Below, one piece after another: positions 18,691-27,306 of a DNA stretch of 41,380 bases. This DNA comes from Herbaspirillum frisingense. GTDB taxonomy: Bacteria; Pseudomonadota; Gammaproteobacteria; Burkholderiales; Burkholderiaceae_D. Position 1 is the first letter of the stretch. Every line of letters begins with the position of its first letter. The translations under genes were made by a program, and so were the position numbers. The DNA is taken from the NCBI GenBank assembly GCA_009914615.1, contig WNDX01000021.1:1-41380 (forward strand). The letters are read 5' to 3'. The notes under the pieces are model-generated. The model made no database searches and was not told the DNA's origin. It saw only the letters and a program-made list of their open reading frames with translations.

Positions 18691-19346
18691 TTTGCGTACC
18701 CCGGCTTTCCGTAAACCACCTCGCACACCTGTCGGCAGAGATCCACGCTGAAGCGATCATTTTCGTCGCGCACGCCTGATTCCATGTCGATCCAGAAGTG
18801 AGTAGCGATCGCTCCGAGCGTCTTCATTGCCGCGCCGACATTGGTGGGCTTTAGGCCGCCGGCGAAGCCCACAAATTGGTGGGCTGGCGCTGCTGGCCAG
18901 GATGAGGGCTCAATGCCGCGGCCACCCGAGGCGTCGAACAGCCAGGACACCTCGCGGCCGAGGGGAAAGGCACCACGGCACTGCAGGATCGGTTCGATCA
19001 GGCTCTCGTTCCAGTAGAGCGCCACCCTGTACGGATCGGCAACGGGATCCGTGGTGTTGACCTGGACGCGCGCGAAGTTATGGTTGATGAGGTCCAGATG
19101 GTCGATGAACTGACCGGCCAGCACGGCGCGGCTGTAGTCGCCGCAAAGGTGTGCTGCGTATTCCATTGGGTGCGCCTCGACCAGACGCTTGATGAAGTCC
19201 AGCGATGGATAGCGCCCCTGGCCCTGGCGCTTCGGCGAGAACAGCAGCCCCCACTCGATCGGGTAGTCGCGATAGAGTTGGCACATGGCGTCGATGTCCG
19301 TGGTGTCGTCGGCGCCGGTGAACGTGATGAAGCGGGGCGTTTTCAT
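18687..19346 (-). CDS. TrpF-like TIM-barrel phage protein
   Basis: A 219-residue protein resembling phosphoribosylanthranilate isomerase in length and C-terminal motifs. FAGGLKPTNVGAAMKTLG matches the TrpF phosphate-binding loop F.GGL.P.NV, and FWIDMESGVRDEND matches the D.SSGVE...G.KD loop. The N-terminus (FITFTGADDTTDIDAM) resembles the first strand but lacks the KICG catalytic cysteine. It is therefore probably a barrel recruited for another substrate or for binding. It lies among uncharacterised phage genes with no other tryptophan genes. Confidence 0.6.
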   Translation of the reverse strand: MKTPRFITFTGADDTTDIDAMCQLYRDYPIEWGLLFSPKRQGQGRYPSLDFIKRLVEAHPMEYAAHLCGDYSRAVLAGQFIDHLDLINHNFARVQVNTTDPVADPYRVALYWNESLIEPILQCRGAFPLGREVSWLFDASGGRGIEPSSWPAAPAHQFVGFAGGLKPTNVGAAMKTLGAIATHFWIDMESGVRDENDRFSVDLCRQVCEVVYGKPGYAK

Positions 19347-20590
19347 GCAGCTCTCCCTTCAGTATCGAGGTTGTGGCGCGCGCCGTCGATGCCGGGGCGC
19401 ATGTCGGTCTTGCCGAACATCGCCATGTGCCAGTTGAGCAGGGCGGCGGCGGTGGTGATGACGTGGTGTTCAGCCTTCTCGACGTTGCCGGCAGCGTGCG
19501 CGTGCAATGCCTTGCCAGCGAGGTGACCGACCAGCCAGAACCAATCGGCCGCCGTCTTGCCGGCGTCATGGCTGCTGCCCCAGCGCTGGCGTTGGTGCTC
19601 GCCTTCGGTGCTGACCGCGCGCAGGAAGTCGCCGGACTGCGGGCTGTTGACGATCTGGTTCAGGCGCGCCACTTCGGCGTGCAGGTCGCCCTCTGGAGTG
19701 AGCTTCAGCCAAGACGGCGGCCATTTCCCTTCGATCAAGTCGCGCATCTCTGCCAGGACCATGTCGACGTCGGTCGGATCGGCAGGGATGCGGCGCAGGG
19801 AATGGCCGTCGATGAGGCGTTGCTCCGCCGCTTTCACGCGCTCAAGCATGCCCGCTGGCCAGCTCGGCGCCTCCTTCTGAAGCGTGGCGTTCGGAGGAGT
19901 GCACCGCGCAAGCACCTCGAACTCGATGGCGCGAGCGAAAGCCTGCTCCTGCCCGGTGGCGCTGGAGCCATAGTTGCGCGCGCATAGTTGATCGATGACC
20001 GTGGAGGCCATCCCGCTATACCCCAACTTGGCGCGTTGCTCGGCCTGGTCATCGTCTCCGTGCGCGGCGCGGATCTGCGCGGCGTCGATGCGCTTCTCCA
20101 GTTCGCGCACCGTCCGCTTCAGAAGGCCTGCCGGTTCGCCAAAATAGCTGGAGTCGTAGCTCATGCAGTAGCGCCACTGCGTCAGCCGGCCGATCAGTTC
20201 TGCCATCTGCGCCGACACTGGCTCTTCTTCCGTCACGACGTGCAGGCATGGGATCGCGTCGGGGGAGGGGACCTGCAGCGCGTAGATGGCGGTCACCTTG
20301 CCAGTCGCGATGTTGTCGTTGTAGCCCAGGTAAAGCGGCACGTCGCGCGGCGCGCCAGCGCTGACGTTGGCGGGGTGTAGACCGACGGTCGGCTTGCCTG
20401 CGGCTGCTGCGACGACGGCGCGCACTGAGGGCAGATCGAGGAGGTCGTGCAGCTCGCCGATTGCCTCGGCGCGGGAGATCCCGTCCGGTTGAAGGCAGCG
20501 CGTCAACACATCGCTGGCTTTCTCGATGGTGTTGGCCAGCAGGCTACGCTCCGCCTCAAGCTCAGCAAGCATGAGAGGGGTGTGGTTCAT
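19343..20590 (-). CDS. Hypothetical phage protein, 415 residues
   Basis: A multi-part protein. The C-terminal domain (DAGKTAADWFWLVGHLAGKALH...GNVEKAEHHVITTAAALLNWH) looks like a compact helical module shared by various phage early proteins. The N-terminal part is helical with several short repeats of acidic residues. GGAG precedes the ATG at 20590; the open frame continues upstream but without plausible protein. The stop overlaps the start of the TrpF-like gene. Confidence 0.65.
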   Translation of the reverse strand: MNHTPLMLAELEAERSLLANTIEKASDVLTRCLQPDGISRAEAIGELHDLLDLPSVRAVVAAAAGKPTVGLHPANVSAGAPRDVPLYLGYNDNIATGKVTAIYALQVPSPDAIPCLHVVTEEEPVSAQMAELIGRLTQWRYCMSYDSSYFGEPAGLLKRTVRELEKRIDAAQIRAAHGDDDQAEQRAKLGYSGMASTVIDQLCARNYGSSATGQEQAFARAIEFEVLARCTPPNATLQKEAPSWPAGMLERVKAAEQRLIDGHSLRRIPADPTDVDMVLAEMRDLIEGKWPPSWLKLTPEGDLHAEVARLNQIVNSPQSGDFLRAVSTEGEHQRQRWGSSHDAGKTAADWFWLVGHLAGKALHAHAAGNVEKAEHHVITTAAALLNWHMAMFGKTDMRPGIDGARHNLDTEGRAA

Positions 20591-20637
20591 TGATGTCTCC
20601 AGGAAATCGGGGTTCGTCCAGGCCGCTGGTGCGGCGC

Positions 20638-21321
20638 TTAGGCTGCGGGCGACGGCGCCAGCGGTTCGAAGAGCTTGGGGAATGCCGCATGGCTGCAGGG
20701 CACGAAGTCGCCAAGCGGCCCTTTGACGATCCAGTCGCCCGGTTCCGCGACCAGGGTTCCGGCCCCGGTTTCGATGGCCAGGGTCTCGTCGCGCTCGGAG
20801 GTGAAATCCTCGAAGCCGACCTCGGAGCACCAGGCCTCGAAGTCGTCGCCCAGCGGCTCGCCCGCCGGCGGCAGCCGGAATGCCTGCACGGGCAGCGGCC
20901 GCTGCCTGAAGCTGTGGCCGCTGGGCTCGCCCAGCATCGGATTGACGTGCCCGCCCAGCTCACGGATCTTCCCCTCGAGGTAGCGAATTCCGGAGGTGAG
21001 CTTCAGGATGCCGCTGCCCTTGAGGAAGCATTCGTCGGGACGCTCGCGTGCCATCTGCTCAAGGACGTTTGCGTCGACAGGCACGCGGCGGGCGTTGGCC
21101 GCTGGCTCGGCGGCGGGCTGGCCATCGCCCTCGACCGGATCAGGACGGAAACCGCACTTATTGCACTGGCCGACCAGGCTGCCGCCGTGCTGCACGGCTT
21201 CGAAGAAGCTATGGCAGCAGGGATTGCCGTCAGGAGGGACGATGTCGCCGTCCAGGCGTTGCAGGTCGACGGGGTTCTGGTCGCCGCGCGCTGCCGGCGT
21301 GCTAGGATTCTTCTCGTTCAT
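20638..21321 (-). CDS. Hypothetical phage protein with PGDW module
   Basis: A 227-residue protein. A putative metal knuckle (GQCNKCGFRPD) lies in the N-terminal third. The C-terminal strand pattern AEPGDWIVKGPLGDFVPCSHAAF is the short beta-module often found at the end of phage early proteins. Start at 21321 is chosen because the divergent antisense gene begins ten bases away and the longer frame lies within that gene. Confidence 0.6.
   Translation of the reverse strand: MNEKNPSTPAARGDQNPVDLQRLDGDIVPPDGNPCCHSFFEAVQHGGSLVGQCNKCGFRPDPVEGDGQPAAEPAANARRVPVDANVLEQMARERPDECFLKGSGILKLTSGIRYLEGKIRELGGHVNPMLGEPSGHSFRQRPLPVQAFRLPPAGEPLGDDFEAWCSEVGFEDFTSERDETLAIETGAGTLVAEPGDWIVKGPLGDFVPCSHAAFPKLFEPLAPSPAA
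21300..21308 (+). promoter_or_regulatory. Extended -10 promoter, antisense cassette 1
   Basis: TGCTAGGAT (TG at 21300-21301, hexamer 21303-21308) lies 23 nt before the rightward start codon at 21332, within the first codons of the divergent leftward gene. No -35 is evident. The same motif stands before the two other rightward cassettes. Confidence 0.5.
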
Positions 21322-21331
21322 AGGGGGCGTC

Positions 21332-22015
21332 ATGGGGAAAATGAAGCGGTATTGGCCGCACGGGGTGGTCATCGCGTCGCTGCTGTCGCTGACCTGGTAC
21401 GGTGTTTGGGGCGGCATGCCCGAACCCGTCAGCAACCGTTTGGCAGCTTGGGTTCAGGCCATTGGTGCCATCGCTGCGGTCTACGGGGCATACGTCATTG
21501 GGCGGCAGCAGATGGTCCATGACCAAGCGCTGGCCAAGGATGCTGCCGCCGCGGCCGGCGAGCGATTGCTAAAGGTGGTTAGGGCGGTGGTAAATGATGT
21601 ATATCAGCAGATCCTCGACGTCGAAGAGGTGTTCTCCGACACGGACACAGTGACGGTGGGAAATCTGGTCTATCCATCCTTTTTTGCCCTCGGCATGCAA
21701 TATGACGCCTCGAGCTACGGGACATCTGTGCGACGCCTTGAAGCGATCCCTGTTTTTGATCTGGGCTCGGAGACCGTCGCCGCCAACGTGATCGCGCTCC
21801 AGGAAGCGGCCTCGCGGCTAGTTCAGTGGTTCGATCTCGCCTCACGCATTGCATTGGGGCCAAAACAGAAAGGCGATGAGCACATCAGTAACGACCAGGC
21901 TGCCTTGGTGATTCGCAGCCATATCAAAGATGCGAGACAGGCCTATGAGGCCATCATCGCGGAGGTCGGTGGCGCTCCGCTGAAAGAAGGTCGCCCGTTC
22001 CGAGGCAAGATCTAA
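21332..22015 (+). CDS. Two-helix membrane protein, antisense cassette 1
   Basis: A 227-residue protein with two N-terminal membrane helices (about residues 11-27 and 38-58) and a roughly 165-residue soluble helical part. The second helix [21 protein letters not shown] matches the second helix of cassette 3 (WFGGIGTMLAVFCAYLVGERQ). It is read against its neighbours, has its own ribosome site (AGGGGG) and promoter motif, and its stop overlaps the convergent ssb stop by three bases. This is the pattern of a moron gene. A role in superinfection exclusion is possible but unproven. Confidence 0.75.
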   Translation: MGKMKRYWPHGVVIASLLSLTWYGVWGGMPEPVSNRLAAWVQAIGAIAAVYGAYVIGRQQMVHDQALAKDAAAAAGERLLKVVRAVVNDVYQQILDVEEVFSDTDTVTVGNLVYPSFFALGMQYDASSYGTSVRRLEAIPVFDLGSETVAANVIALQEAASRLVQWFDLASRIALGPKQKGDEHISNDQAALVIRSHIKDARQAYEAIIAEVGGAPLKEGRPFRGKI

Positions 22016-22461
22016 AATGGGATGTCGTCATCCATATCCGAGAAGTTCGACGCTTGACGCTGGGCCGGCTGCTGGCGCGCGGCCGGTGCACCATAACCGC
22101 TCGCTTCGCCCGCGCCGCCGGCGACCGGACGGCTGCCCAGCATCTGCATCGTGTCGCCGATGATCTCGGTGACGTAGCGCTCGACGCCTTCCTTGTCCTG
22201 CCACTTCCTGGTCTGGAGCCGGCCTTCCACATAGATCGATGCGCCCTTGCGCAGGTATTGGCCAACGATCTCGGCCAACTTGCGGTAGAACACGATGCGG
22301 TGCCACTCGGTGATCTCTTTCTTCTCACCGGAGTTCTTGTCCTTCCAACTCTCGGTGGTGGCCACCGCGATGTTGGCGACGGCCTCGCCGTTCGGCATGT
22401 AGCGCACCTCGGGGTCGCGGCCGAGATTGCCGACGATGATTACTTTGTTGACTGAAGCCAT
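22012..22461 (-). CDS. ssb: Single-stranded DNA-binding protein
   Basis: A 149-residue SSB with the OB-fold start [38 protein letters not shown], the [12 protein letters not shown] core and the acidic C-terminal tip DMDDDIPF that binds repair and replication partners. The length is a little shorter than host SSB through a reduced Gln/Pro linker. It is a phage copy and would act with the recombination genes encoded upstream. The open frame runs further upstream but the family start is clear. Confidence 0.95.
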   Translation of the reverse strand: MASVNKVIIVGNLGRDPEVRYMPNGEAVANIAVATTESWKDKNSGEKKEITEWHRIVFYRKLAEIVGQYLRKGASIYVEGRLQTRKWQDKEGVERYVTEIIGDTMQMLGSRPVAGGAGEASGYGAPAARQQPAQRQASNFSDMDDDIPF

Positions 22462-22469
22462 GGTTCTTT

Positions 22470-23423
22470 CTACGTGGGTTCGGGGAATGCGTTGTGGAGC
22501 ACGCCATCCAGCAGCCGACCAGCTACGCCCTTGGCCACGCGCTCGGCGTAGTGGACGCGATCGCCATGGAAGCCGTGCCCGCCTTTGATGTTGATCCAGC
22601 GCCCGGGCTTGCGAGCGATGCGCGAGCATTGGCGCCAGTCGGGATCATCGCGATCGCGGTCATACGCCAGCGAGTGCGAGCCCCATTGCTTGAAATGGAA
22701 GGGCACGCCCGCGGCCGCGCACTGATCGCGCAGGGCGCGCAGCCAGTCCGGATGAACCGGGCGCGGGCCGCTCTCGCCGCCAGTAATCACCCACTGGACC
22801 CCTGAGCGGTGGTGCCCGACGGAGCGGACGACATTTCCGTTCATGTCGGTCCATAGGGCGCCAGCGCGCACCAGGTCGACGGCCTCGAGCAGCGGCTCCA
22901 TGGAGAGGAAATTCGGACAGCTGAGCCGCAGCAGTTCTGGAGTATCCCGGTCAGCCTCGGCTTGGTTGACCACGGTGATGCCCAGTCGAACGTGGCGAGG
23001 CCACCCGCCTGGCTGAAGCCAACCAGGTGGGACCATTTTTTTCACGTTCCCGATGCGCTTCGTCAGGATGAGCCAGTCCAGGTTCGGCGTCTGCTCAATC
23101 AGGGCGAAGAGGTCCGTCCGCCATTCATCCGGGACCGCATTGTCGAACACGTCCGCCAGGCTGGCGCAGAACACGCGCTGGCGCCGGCCGTGCTGAGCCG
23201 CAAACTCCTGGTTTTGAGCTTCCCACTTCAACGGCTTGCGCCAGTTCGCGGCGCTGGTGCGCCGGCGCGGCGCGCCCGGGCCCCAGTTGATGGCCGTGCC
23301 GCCGGCGAAGCGCGCGTTGCGGGTCTCCGCGTAGCAGTGGTCGCAGCCCGGCCCGACCTTCTGGCAACCTTCCCACGGATTAAAAGTGTGATCGGTCCAT
23401 TCGATCTTGCTGTTTTCGCTCAT
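22470..23423 (-). CDS. Three-Cys-motif protein, phage Gp37/Gp68 family (DUF5131)
   Basis: A 317-residue protein beginning [15 protein letters not shown] and carrying the cysteine cluster C-x6-C-x2-C in [14 protein letters not shown], the hallmark of the Gp37/Gp68 family. [13 protein letters not shown] and [10 protein letters not shown] are also family motifs. Relatives are thought to be iron-sulfur, radical-SAM-like enzymes. Many family members are neighbours of a partner named TcmP, but no partner is seen here. The start at 23423 faces the antisense cassette 2 promoter. Confidence 0.88.
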   Translation of the reverse strand: MSENSKIEWTDHTFNPWEGCQKVGPGCDHCYAETRNARFAGGTAINWGPGAPRRRTSAANWRKPLKWEAQNQEFAAQHGRRQRVFCASLADVFDNAVPDEWRTDLFALIEQTPNLDWLILTKRIGNVKKMVPPGWLQPGGWPRHVRLGITVVNQAEADRDTPELLRLSCPNFLSMEPLLEAVDLVRAGALWTDMNGNVVRSVGHHRSGVQWVITGGESGPRPVHPDWLRALRDQCAAAGVPFHFKQWGSHSLAYDRDRDDPDWRQCSRIARKPGRWINIKGGHGFHGDRVHYAERVAKGVAGRLLDGVLHNAFPEPT

Positions 23424-23431
23424 GTTAGGAT
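23423..23431 (+). promoter_or_regulatory. Extended -10 promoter, antisense cassette 2
   Basis: TGTTAGGAT, with the hexamer TAGGAT at 23426-23431, overlaps the start codon of the divergent Gp37/Gp68 gene and lies 25 nt before the rightward start at 23457. Confidence 0.5.
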
Positions 23432-23456
23432 TTGCTTTTTTATCAGGGGAGGGGTT

Positions 23457-23825
23457 ATGGCAGATTGGTTCGGTTACTCGGTGCCTCCGATCGACTTCGG
23501 ATGGGGCCACATGCAGACGGTCGAAGAAGTCGCTAAAAGGCTGGCCGCAGAAGCGGCGACGGTTGCGGTGAAGGCGGACTCGTCGCACTTCGGTTTCGAT
23601 AGCGGCCCCGACTATGAAGAATTCCTGCGACTGTGGAAGAGCGCCCAAGAGCGCGCCCAAGAGTTAGGCTGGGAAGGTGATCACCGCCACGCCCCTGTCG
23701 TCTTCTGGGTGCCTACAGACAACGGCTTCGACTGCGGATTTGTCATAAAGCAAGACAACAACGGAAGTACTTTCGTGCTTTCCCCCGTCGGCTTGCCGCA
23801 TTTCTTGGACTACGAAAGGCGATGA
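23457..23825 (+). CDS. Hypothetical protein, antisense cassette 2
   Basis: A 122-residue soluble protein read against its neighbours. It has an acidic helical middle (TVEEVAKRLAAEAATVAVKA, then YEEFLRLWKSAQERAQELG) and a C-terminal beta part (FVIKQDNNGSTFVLSPVGLPHFL). A very strong AGGGGAGGGG ribosome site precedes the ATG. No family recognised. It lacks membrane segments, unlike cassettes 1 and 3. Confidence 0.7.
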   Translation: MADWFGYSVPPIDFGWGHMQTVEEVAKRLAAEAATVAVKADSSHFGFDSGPDYEEFLRLWKSAQERAQELGWEGDHRHAPVVFWVPTDNGFDCGFVIKQDNNGSTFVLSPVGLPHFLDYERR

Positions 23826-23888
23826 GCGGATGTCGAAGCCGGGGTGGGCTAGCAATTGCCTCTCCGGCTCTCGTCCTTTAGAGAGATC

Positions 23889-26138
23889 TCACGCAGTCTT
23901 CGCGATGAGACGCTCATGGCTGAAGTTGGCCTCGAGAAGCGCGCGCGCCAGCGGTGGGCAGACGCTGTTGCCAATCATGCGCACCTGCGCTGTCTTGGAC
24001 AATGGCACCGTGATTTCCTTGCCAGTGCGACTCAGCTTCTTCGTGACCATCGGGTCCAGGATGTAGTTGTCGGGGAAGCCTTGGGCCCGCGCCAGTTCGC
24101 GGGGCGTGAGCATGCGCATGCCGATGTCCACGATCTGGTATTCCTCCCCCTGTACGGTCACAAGGCCGAACCGCTCCTTCGTCGGAATGGTGTGCAACGC
24201 CTCATCGCAGCCCTGGAGCTGGCCGCCCTCGCTGTAGTACTTGACCAGGAAGGCCCGCACCTCGCCGACGTGGCCGCCGCCGGCCGTGAGCGTCGGCGCC
24301 GGCTCTTCCACGGCCTGGCCGAACTGATTGTTGCGTAACTTCACCAGGTGCGACGTCACTACCGCGCTGTCGGCCTTGGCGGTGATGGTCTGGATAGGCT
24401 CGCTGGCGTCACGCGGGCGCGACTGGCCGGCCCGGCCGCCACAGCCCACGATCTGCGCGGTGACGACGGAATGGTGGTCCGAAGTGGTCACGGTGCCGAA
24501 AGGCACGTCCACCCCTGTGCCGACCACCCCGCCGTAATGCTTGGCGAGCATGGCCGACACCAATGCATGCTTGCCGCCGCCGGCGACCACGGTGCCGAGG
24601 GGCTTGTCCAAGCCCGGTACACGCGGCGCTTGGCCCGGCCGTTCACCGTAGCCAGTCTGCACCAAAGTTGCGGAAACGAGCGCTTGATTGCCGCCGCTGG
24701 CGGTGACGGTGCCCACTGGCTTTTCGATGTCGTGTGCCCCCGTTCCCCAGCGCTTCACTCCTGCCGGGGATTGCTCACCATGCGCTGCGTCCACCAGCGT
24801 GGCGGATACCACCGCGAAGTGTCCGCCCTTGACTTCGGCGCATTGGGTGCGGAGGGGCTCGTCGGCGCTCATGTTTCGCTGGGTGCTCGCGTTGGCATGC
24901 TCGGTCACGAACGGTGCAATTGTGGCCTGGACGATGCCCAGGGCGTGCGCGGCGCCGGCCGGCCGCTTGCTGTCCCCGCCGGCGGTGACGGTGTGCATCG
25001 GCTCGGCCAGGTCGCTGCCTGTGCTACCGGTTCTGAACTTCGTGACGTGCGCGGCGAGGAGCGCCTGCTCCCCGCGGTGCGCGCCGGTTACCGTCGGCAG
25101 CGGATCTACCGCGGCGCCGGTGCGGTCTCCGCCCTGGTGCGTCATGTGCATGACGGATGGTACGACCAGGCCAAAGCGCGGCGCACCGGCCATGACGGTG
25201 TGCAGAGGATCGTCCAACTGCTGGCCAGTGCTGTTCTCCGAGAACTTCACGATGAACGGATCGGAGCTGTTCACCACGAACTTCATGATGCCCTTGGCAA
25301 TGCGGCGCAGCGTCGCTTCCTTCAGCGGTCGCGCGCGCTCGAAAATCGACGGGCACGGGATCGACCAGTCGATGCATTCCGCCGCCGTGCGGAACGGCAA
25401 CAGCGTCCCAGCTTTCACAGCGGCCGACTTCGGATCGCCATGTGTCGGTGCCGGCCAGACGATGGGCAGGCCGTCGAGGCGAGCGAAGACGAACAGGCGC
25501 TTGCGGATGGTGGGCGTGCCGTAGTCGCACGCGCGCAAAATCTTATATTCCACCTTGTATCCCAGGCCCTTGAACAGGCGCTCCATGGGGAAGTCAGCGC
25601 CCAGCGCTTCGAAGATCTCGGGCACGTCCGGATGGGCGGGATCTAGGCCAGTGGACAGCGCGGCAATAAAGGCCTGGAAAGTGCGGCCCTTTTCGGCTTT
25701 GATCGGATCGCCCTTGTCGTTGAGCGGGCCCCAATCCATGAATTCCTCGACGTTCTCGATGGCAATGGCCCTCGGCATCTGGAAGGTGCCCCACTTCAGG
25801 CAGACCCAGGCGAGCCCGCGGATTTTCTTTTCGCGCGGCTTGCCGCCCTTAGCCTTGCTATGGTGCTTGCAGTCCGGGGAGAACCAGGCGAGCCCGATGG
25901 GTTGCTGCTGGGTGACGAAGCCAGGGTGCACGGTGAAGACGTCCTCCTGGTAGTGCTTCGTGGACGGGTGGTTTGCGGCATGCATGGCCAGCGCCTCCCC
26001 GTCGTGGTTGATGGCCACGTCCACGGGGCGGCCGAATGCCAGTTCGATACCGGTGCTGGCGCCGCCGCCACCGGCAAAGTTGTCGATCAACAATTCGGCG
26101 TTGATGCCGAGCGGTAAAGTGAAGTTGTCGCGCTTCAT
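23889..26138 (-). CDS. DNA cytosine-5 methyltransferase with ten-copy repeat in the target-recognition region
   Basis: A 749-residue C5-type DNA methyltransferase. Motif I is LIDNFAGGGGASTGIELAFG (from residue 17), the catalytic Cys is residue 90 in SPDCKHHSKAKGG, the ENV motif is at 128-130, and motifs IX/X are MLTPRELARAQGFPDNY and QVRMIGNSVCPPLARALLE near the end. Between the two halves, about residues 294-657, ten repeats of 30-44 residues follow one another, with a loose pattern of hydrophobic start, acidic-Pro-Leu, TVTAGG and ALV. This is where target-recognition domains normally sit, so the repeats may set or widen the sequence specificity. No restriction enzyme is near; protection of phage DNA is likely. 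The start ATG overlaps the cassette 3 promoter motif. Confidence 0.88.
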   Translation of the reverse strand: MKRDNFTLPLGINAELLIDNFAGGGGASTGIELAFGRPVDVAINHDGEALAMHAANHPSTKHYQEDVFTVHPGFVTQQQPIGLAWFSPDCKHHSKAKGGKPREKKIRGLAWVCLKWGTFQMPRAIAIENVEEFMDWGPLNDKGDPIKAEKGRTFQAFIAALSTGLDPAHPDVPEIFEALGADFPMERLFKGLGYKVEYKILRACDYGTPTIRKRLFVFARLDGLPIVWPAPTHGDPKSAAVKAGTLLPFRTAAECIDWSIPCPSIFERARPLKEATLRRIAKGIMKFVVNSSDPFIVKFSENSTGQQLDDPLHTVMAGAPRFGLVVPSVMHMTHQGGDRTGAAVDPLPTVTGAHRGEQALLAAHVTKFRTGSTGSDLAEPMHTVTAGGDSKRPAGAAHALGIVQATIAPFVTEHANASTQRNMSADEPLRTQCAEVKGGHFAVVSATLVDAAHGEQSPAGVKRWGTGAHDIEKPVGTVTASGGNQALVSATLVQTGYGERPGQAPRVPGLDKPLGTVVAGGGKHALVSAMLAKHYGGVVGTGVDVPFGTVTTSDHHSVVTAQIVGCGGRAGQSRPRDASEPIQTITAKADSAVVTSHLVKLRNNQFGQAVEEPAPTLTAGGGHVGEVRAFLVKYYSEGGQLQGCDEALHTIPTKERFGLVTVQGEEYQIVDIGMRMLTPRELARAQGFPDNYILDPMVTKKLSRTGKEITVPLSKTAQVRMIGNSVCPPLARALLEANFSHERLIAKTA

Positions 26139-26146
26139 GCTACGAT
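26138..26146 (+). promoter_or_regulatory. Extended -10 promoter, antisense cassette 3
   Basis: TGCTACGAT, with the hexamer TACGAT at 26141-26146, overlaps the start codon of the divergent methyltransferase gene and lies 26 nt before the rightward start at 26173. Confidence 0.5.
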
Positions 26147-26172
26147 CGCTCCGAAAAAATGGGGGAAAGGTG

Positions 26173-26841
26173 ATGGGAAAGAAGTTGACTTGGGTCGAGG
26201 TGCTGCTACTCCTGACGTGTTTTGCAGGGGCATGGGTCGCGATCGCTCTGGCCTTCGGCCAGTTCACGCGCGGTATCGATAAGGACAAAATCGGGGATGC
26301 AGCAACATGGTTCGGCGGCATCGGTACGATGCTCGCTGTCTTCTGCGCCTATCTCGTCGGAGAGAGACAGGCAGCGTCCGCCCGGCAGCACTCTGACCAA
26401 CAGGAACGCCGCCGCCAGGGGGAGCATATTGAAAGCATTGTTGCTCTTTTGGATGCCTGCCAAGTGGAGGTAGGCAGGTTGGCAGACCAGTATCCAAATC
26501 ACACCGGATCTCGCCTATCGATCAGCCTTTCCTATGAGCCTATGGTTTTTGCTTCGCTGGTCAGTGCCCTGGGGACGGTGAACTTGGCGACGTTGCGGTC
26601 GGGAGGGGCGGTGACGCAGATGGTGCTTGTCCAGCAGGCCGCCCTGACGATACAAAAGAAGGTCGATGCGTTTCGGACAGCGCCTATTCCCGTGGAAAAT
26701 CGCTTTTATGGAAGCGCGCACAAACTCACCGGCGAGCCGCTTCGGCTGACGGTCTGGAAGGACGAATTCCAGCGGGCCCGCACGGAGCTCATGGGCGAGC
26801 TATCGAAGCTGGCCGACCTGCCGGCTAGGCCGGCGCCGTAG
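26173..26841 (+). CDS. Two-helix membrane protein, antisense cassette 3
   Basis: A 222-residue protein with two N-terminal membrane helices (about residues 6-28 and 44-63), then a charged helical segment (RQHSDQQERRRQGEHIE) and a soluble domain. The second helix and following residues align by eye with cassette 1 (W-x4-G-x4-AV-[YF]-x-AY-[VL]-[IV]-G-x2-Q), so the two are probably distant paralogues. A GGGGGAAAGG ribosome site precedes the ATG. Its 3' end overlaps the convergent gene by 17 bases. Possible exclusion or host-interaction moron; function unknown. Confidence 0.75.
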   Translation: MGKKLTWVEVLLLLTCFAGAWVAIALAFGQFTRGIDKDKIGDAATWFGGIGTMLAVFCAYLVGERQAASARQHSDQQERRRQGEHIESIVALLDACQVEVGRLADQYPNHTGSRLSISLSYEPMVFASLVSALGTVNLATLRSGGAVTQMVLVQQAALTIQKKVDAFRTAPIPVENRFYGSAHKLTGEPLRLTVWKDEFQRARTELMGELSKLADLPARPAP

Positions 26842-27298
26842 GTTGAGCAGTAGAGCGCTGCTTCGCTTCTTGATAATGGGCTTCGCAGCAAAATCCTTGT
26901 CCCATCCAGCCAATGTTAGACGGACGCCCGCACTCGCACGTTGGGAGCGGGGCGGCGCGGTTCGCATCGAAATAGGCCTGTGCTTCCCGGGCAAAGGGCT
27001 CCGCCGGGTCGGGCACGTTGCCGGGGCCCGTCAAAGTGTTGCGGATCCAGCGCATGGCGGCTTCGGCGCCCGCGCCGTGCTTCCATTCGATGTAGGCGGC
27101 CTGCATGACCACCACCTGGTCCTGGCAGATGTGTCCCAGTGACTTGGCCAGGTCCTGCATCTGCCCGAAGCGCTCGTCCTCACTGGGGAGCGCGTTGACG
27201 AACTTCTGCAGGATGGCGCGCGAGTCCTGGGCGTTGACCCCATGCAGGAACGTTCGCAGGCCTGTCTCCCGCGCGATCTCGAGAATGTCTTTTGGCAT
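26825..27298 (-). CDS. Hypothetical phage protein with C-terminal Cys/His motif
   Basis: A 157-residue protein with a helical N-terminal part (ILEIARETGLRTFLHGV...) and a C-terminal CECG...GFCCEAH cluster that may bind zinc. It lies eight bases after the RdgC-fusion gene and is likely in the same transcript. No family recognised. Confidence 0.65.
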   Translation of the reverse strand: MPKDILEIARETGLRTFLHGVNAQDSRAILQKFVNALPSEDERFGQMQDLAKSLGHICQDQVVVMQAAYIEWKHGAGAEAAMRWIRNTLTGPGNVPDPAEPFAREAQAYFDANRAAPLPTCECGRPSNIGWMGQGFCCEAHYQEAKQRSTAQPTAPA

Positions 27299-27306
27299 GG
27301 CGTCTC

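Noticed and set aside
24348..25646. 432-codon rightward frame opposite the methyltransferase
   Set aside because: Its length follows from the repeats of the methyltransferase gene on the other strand. No promoter or ribosome site was seen.
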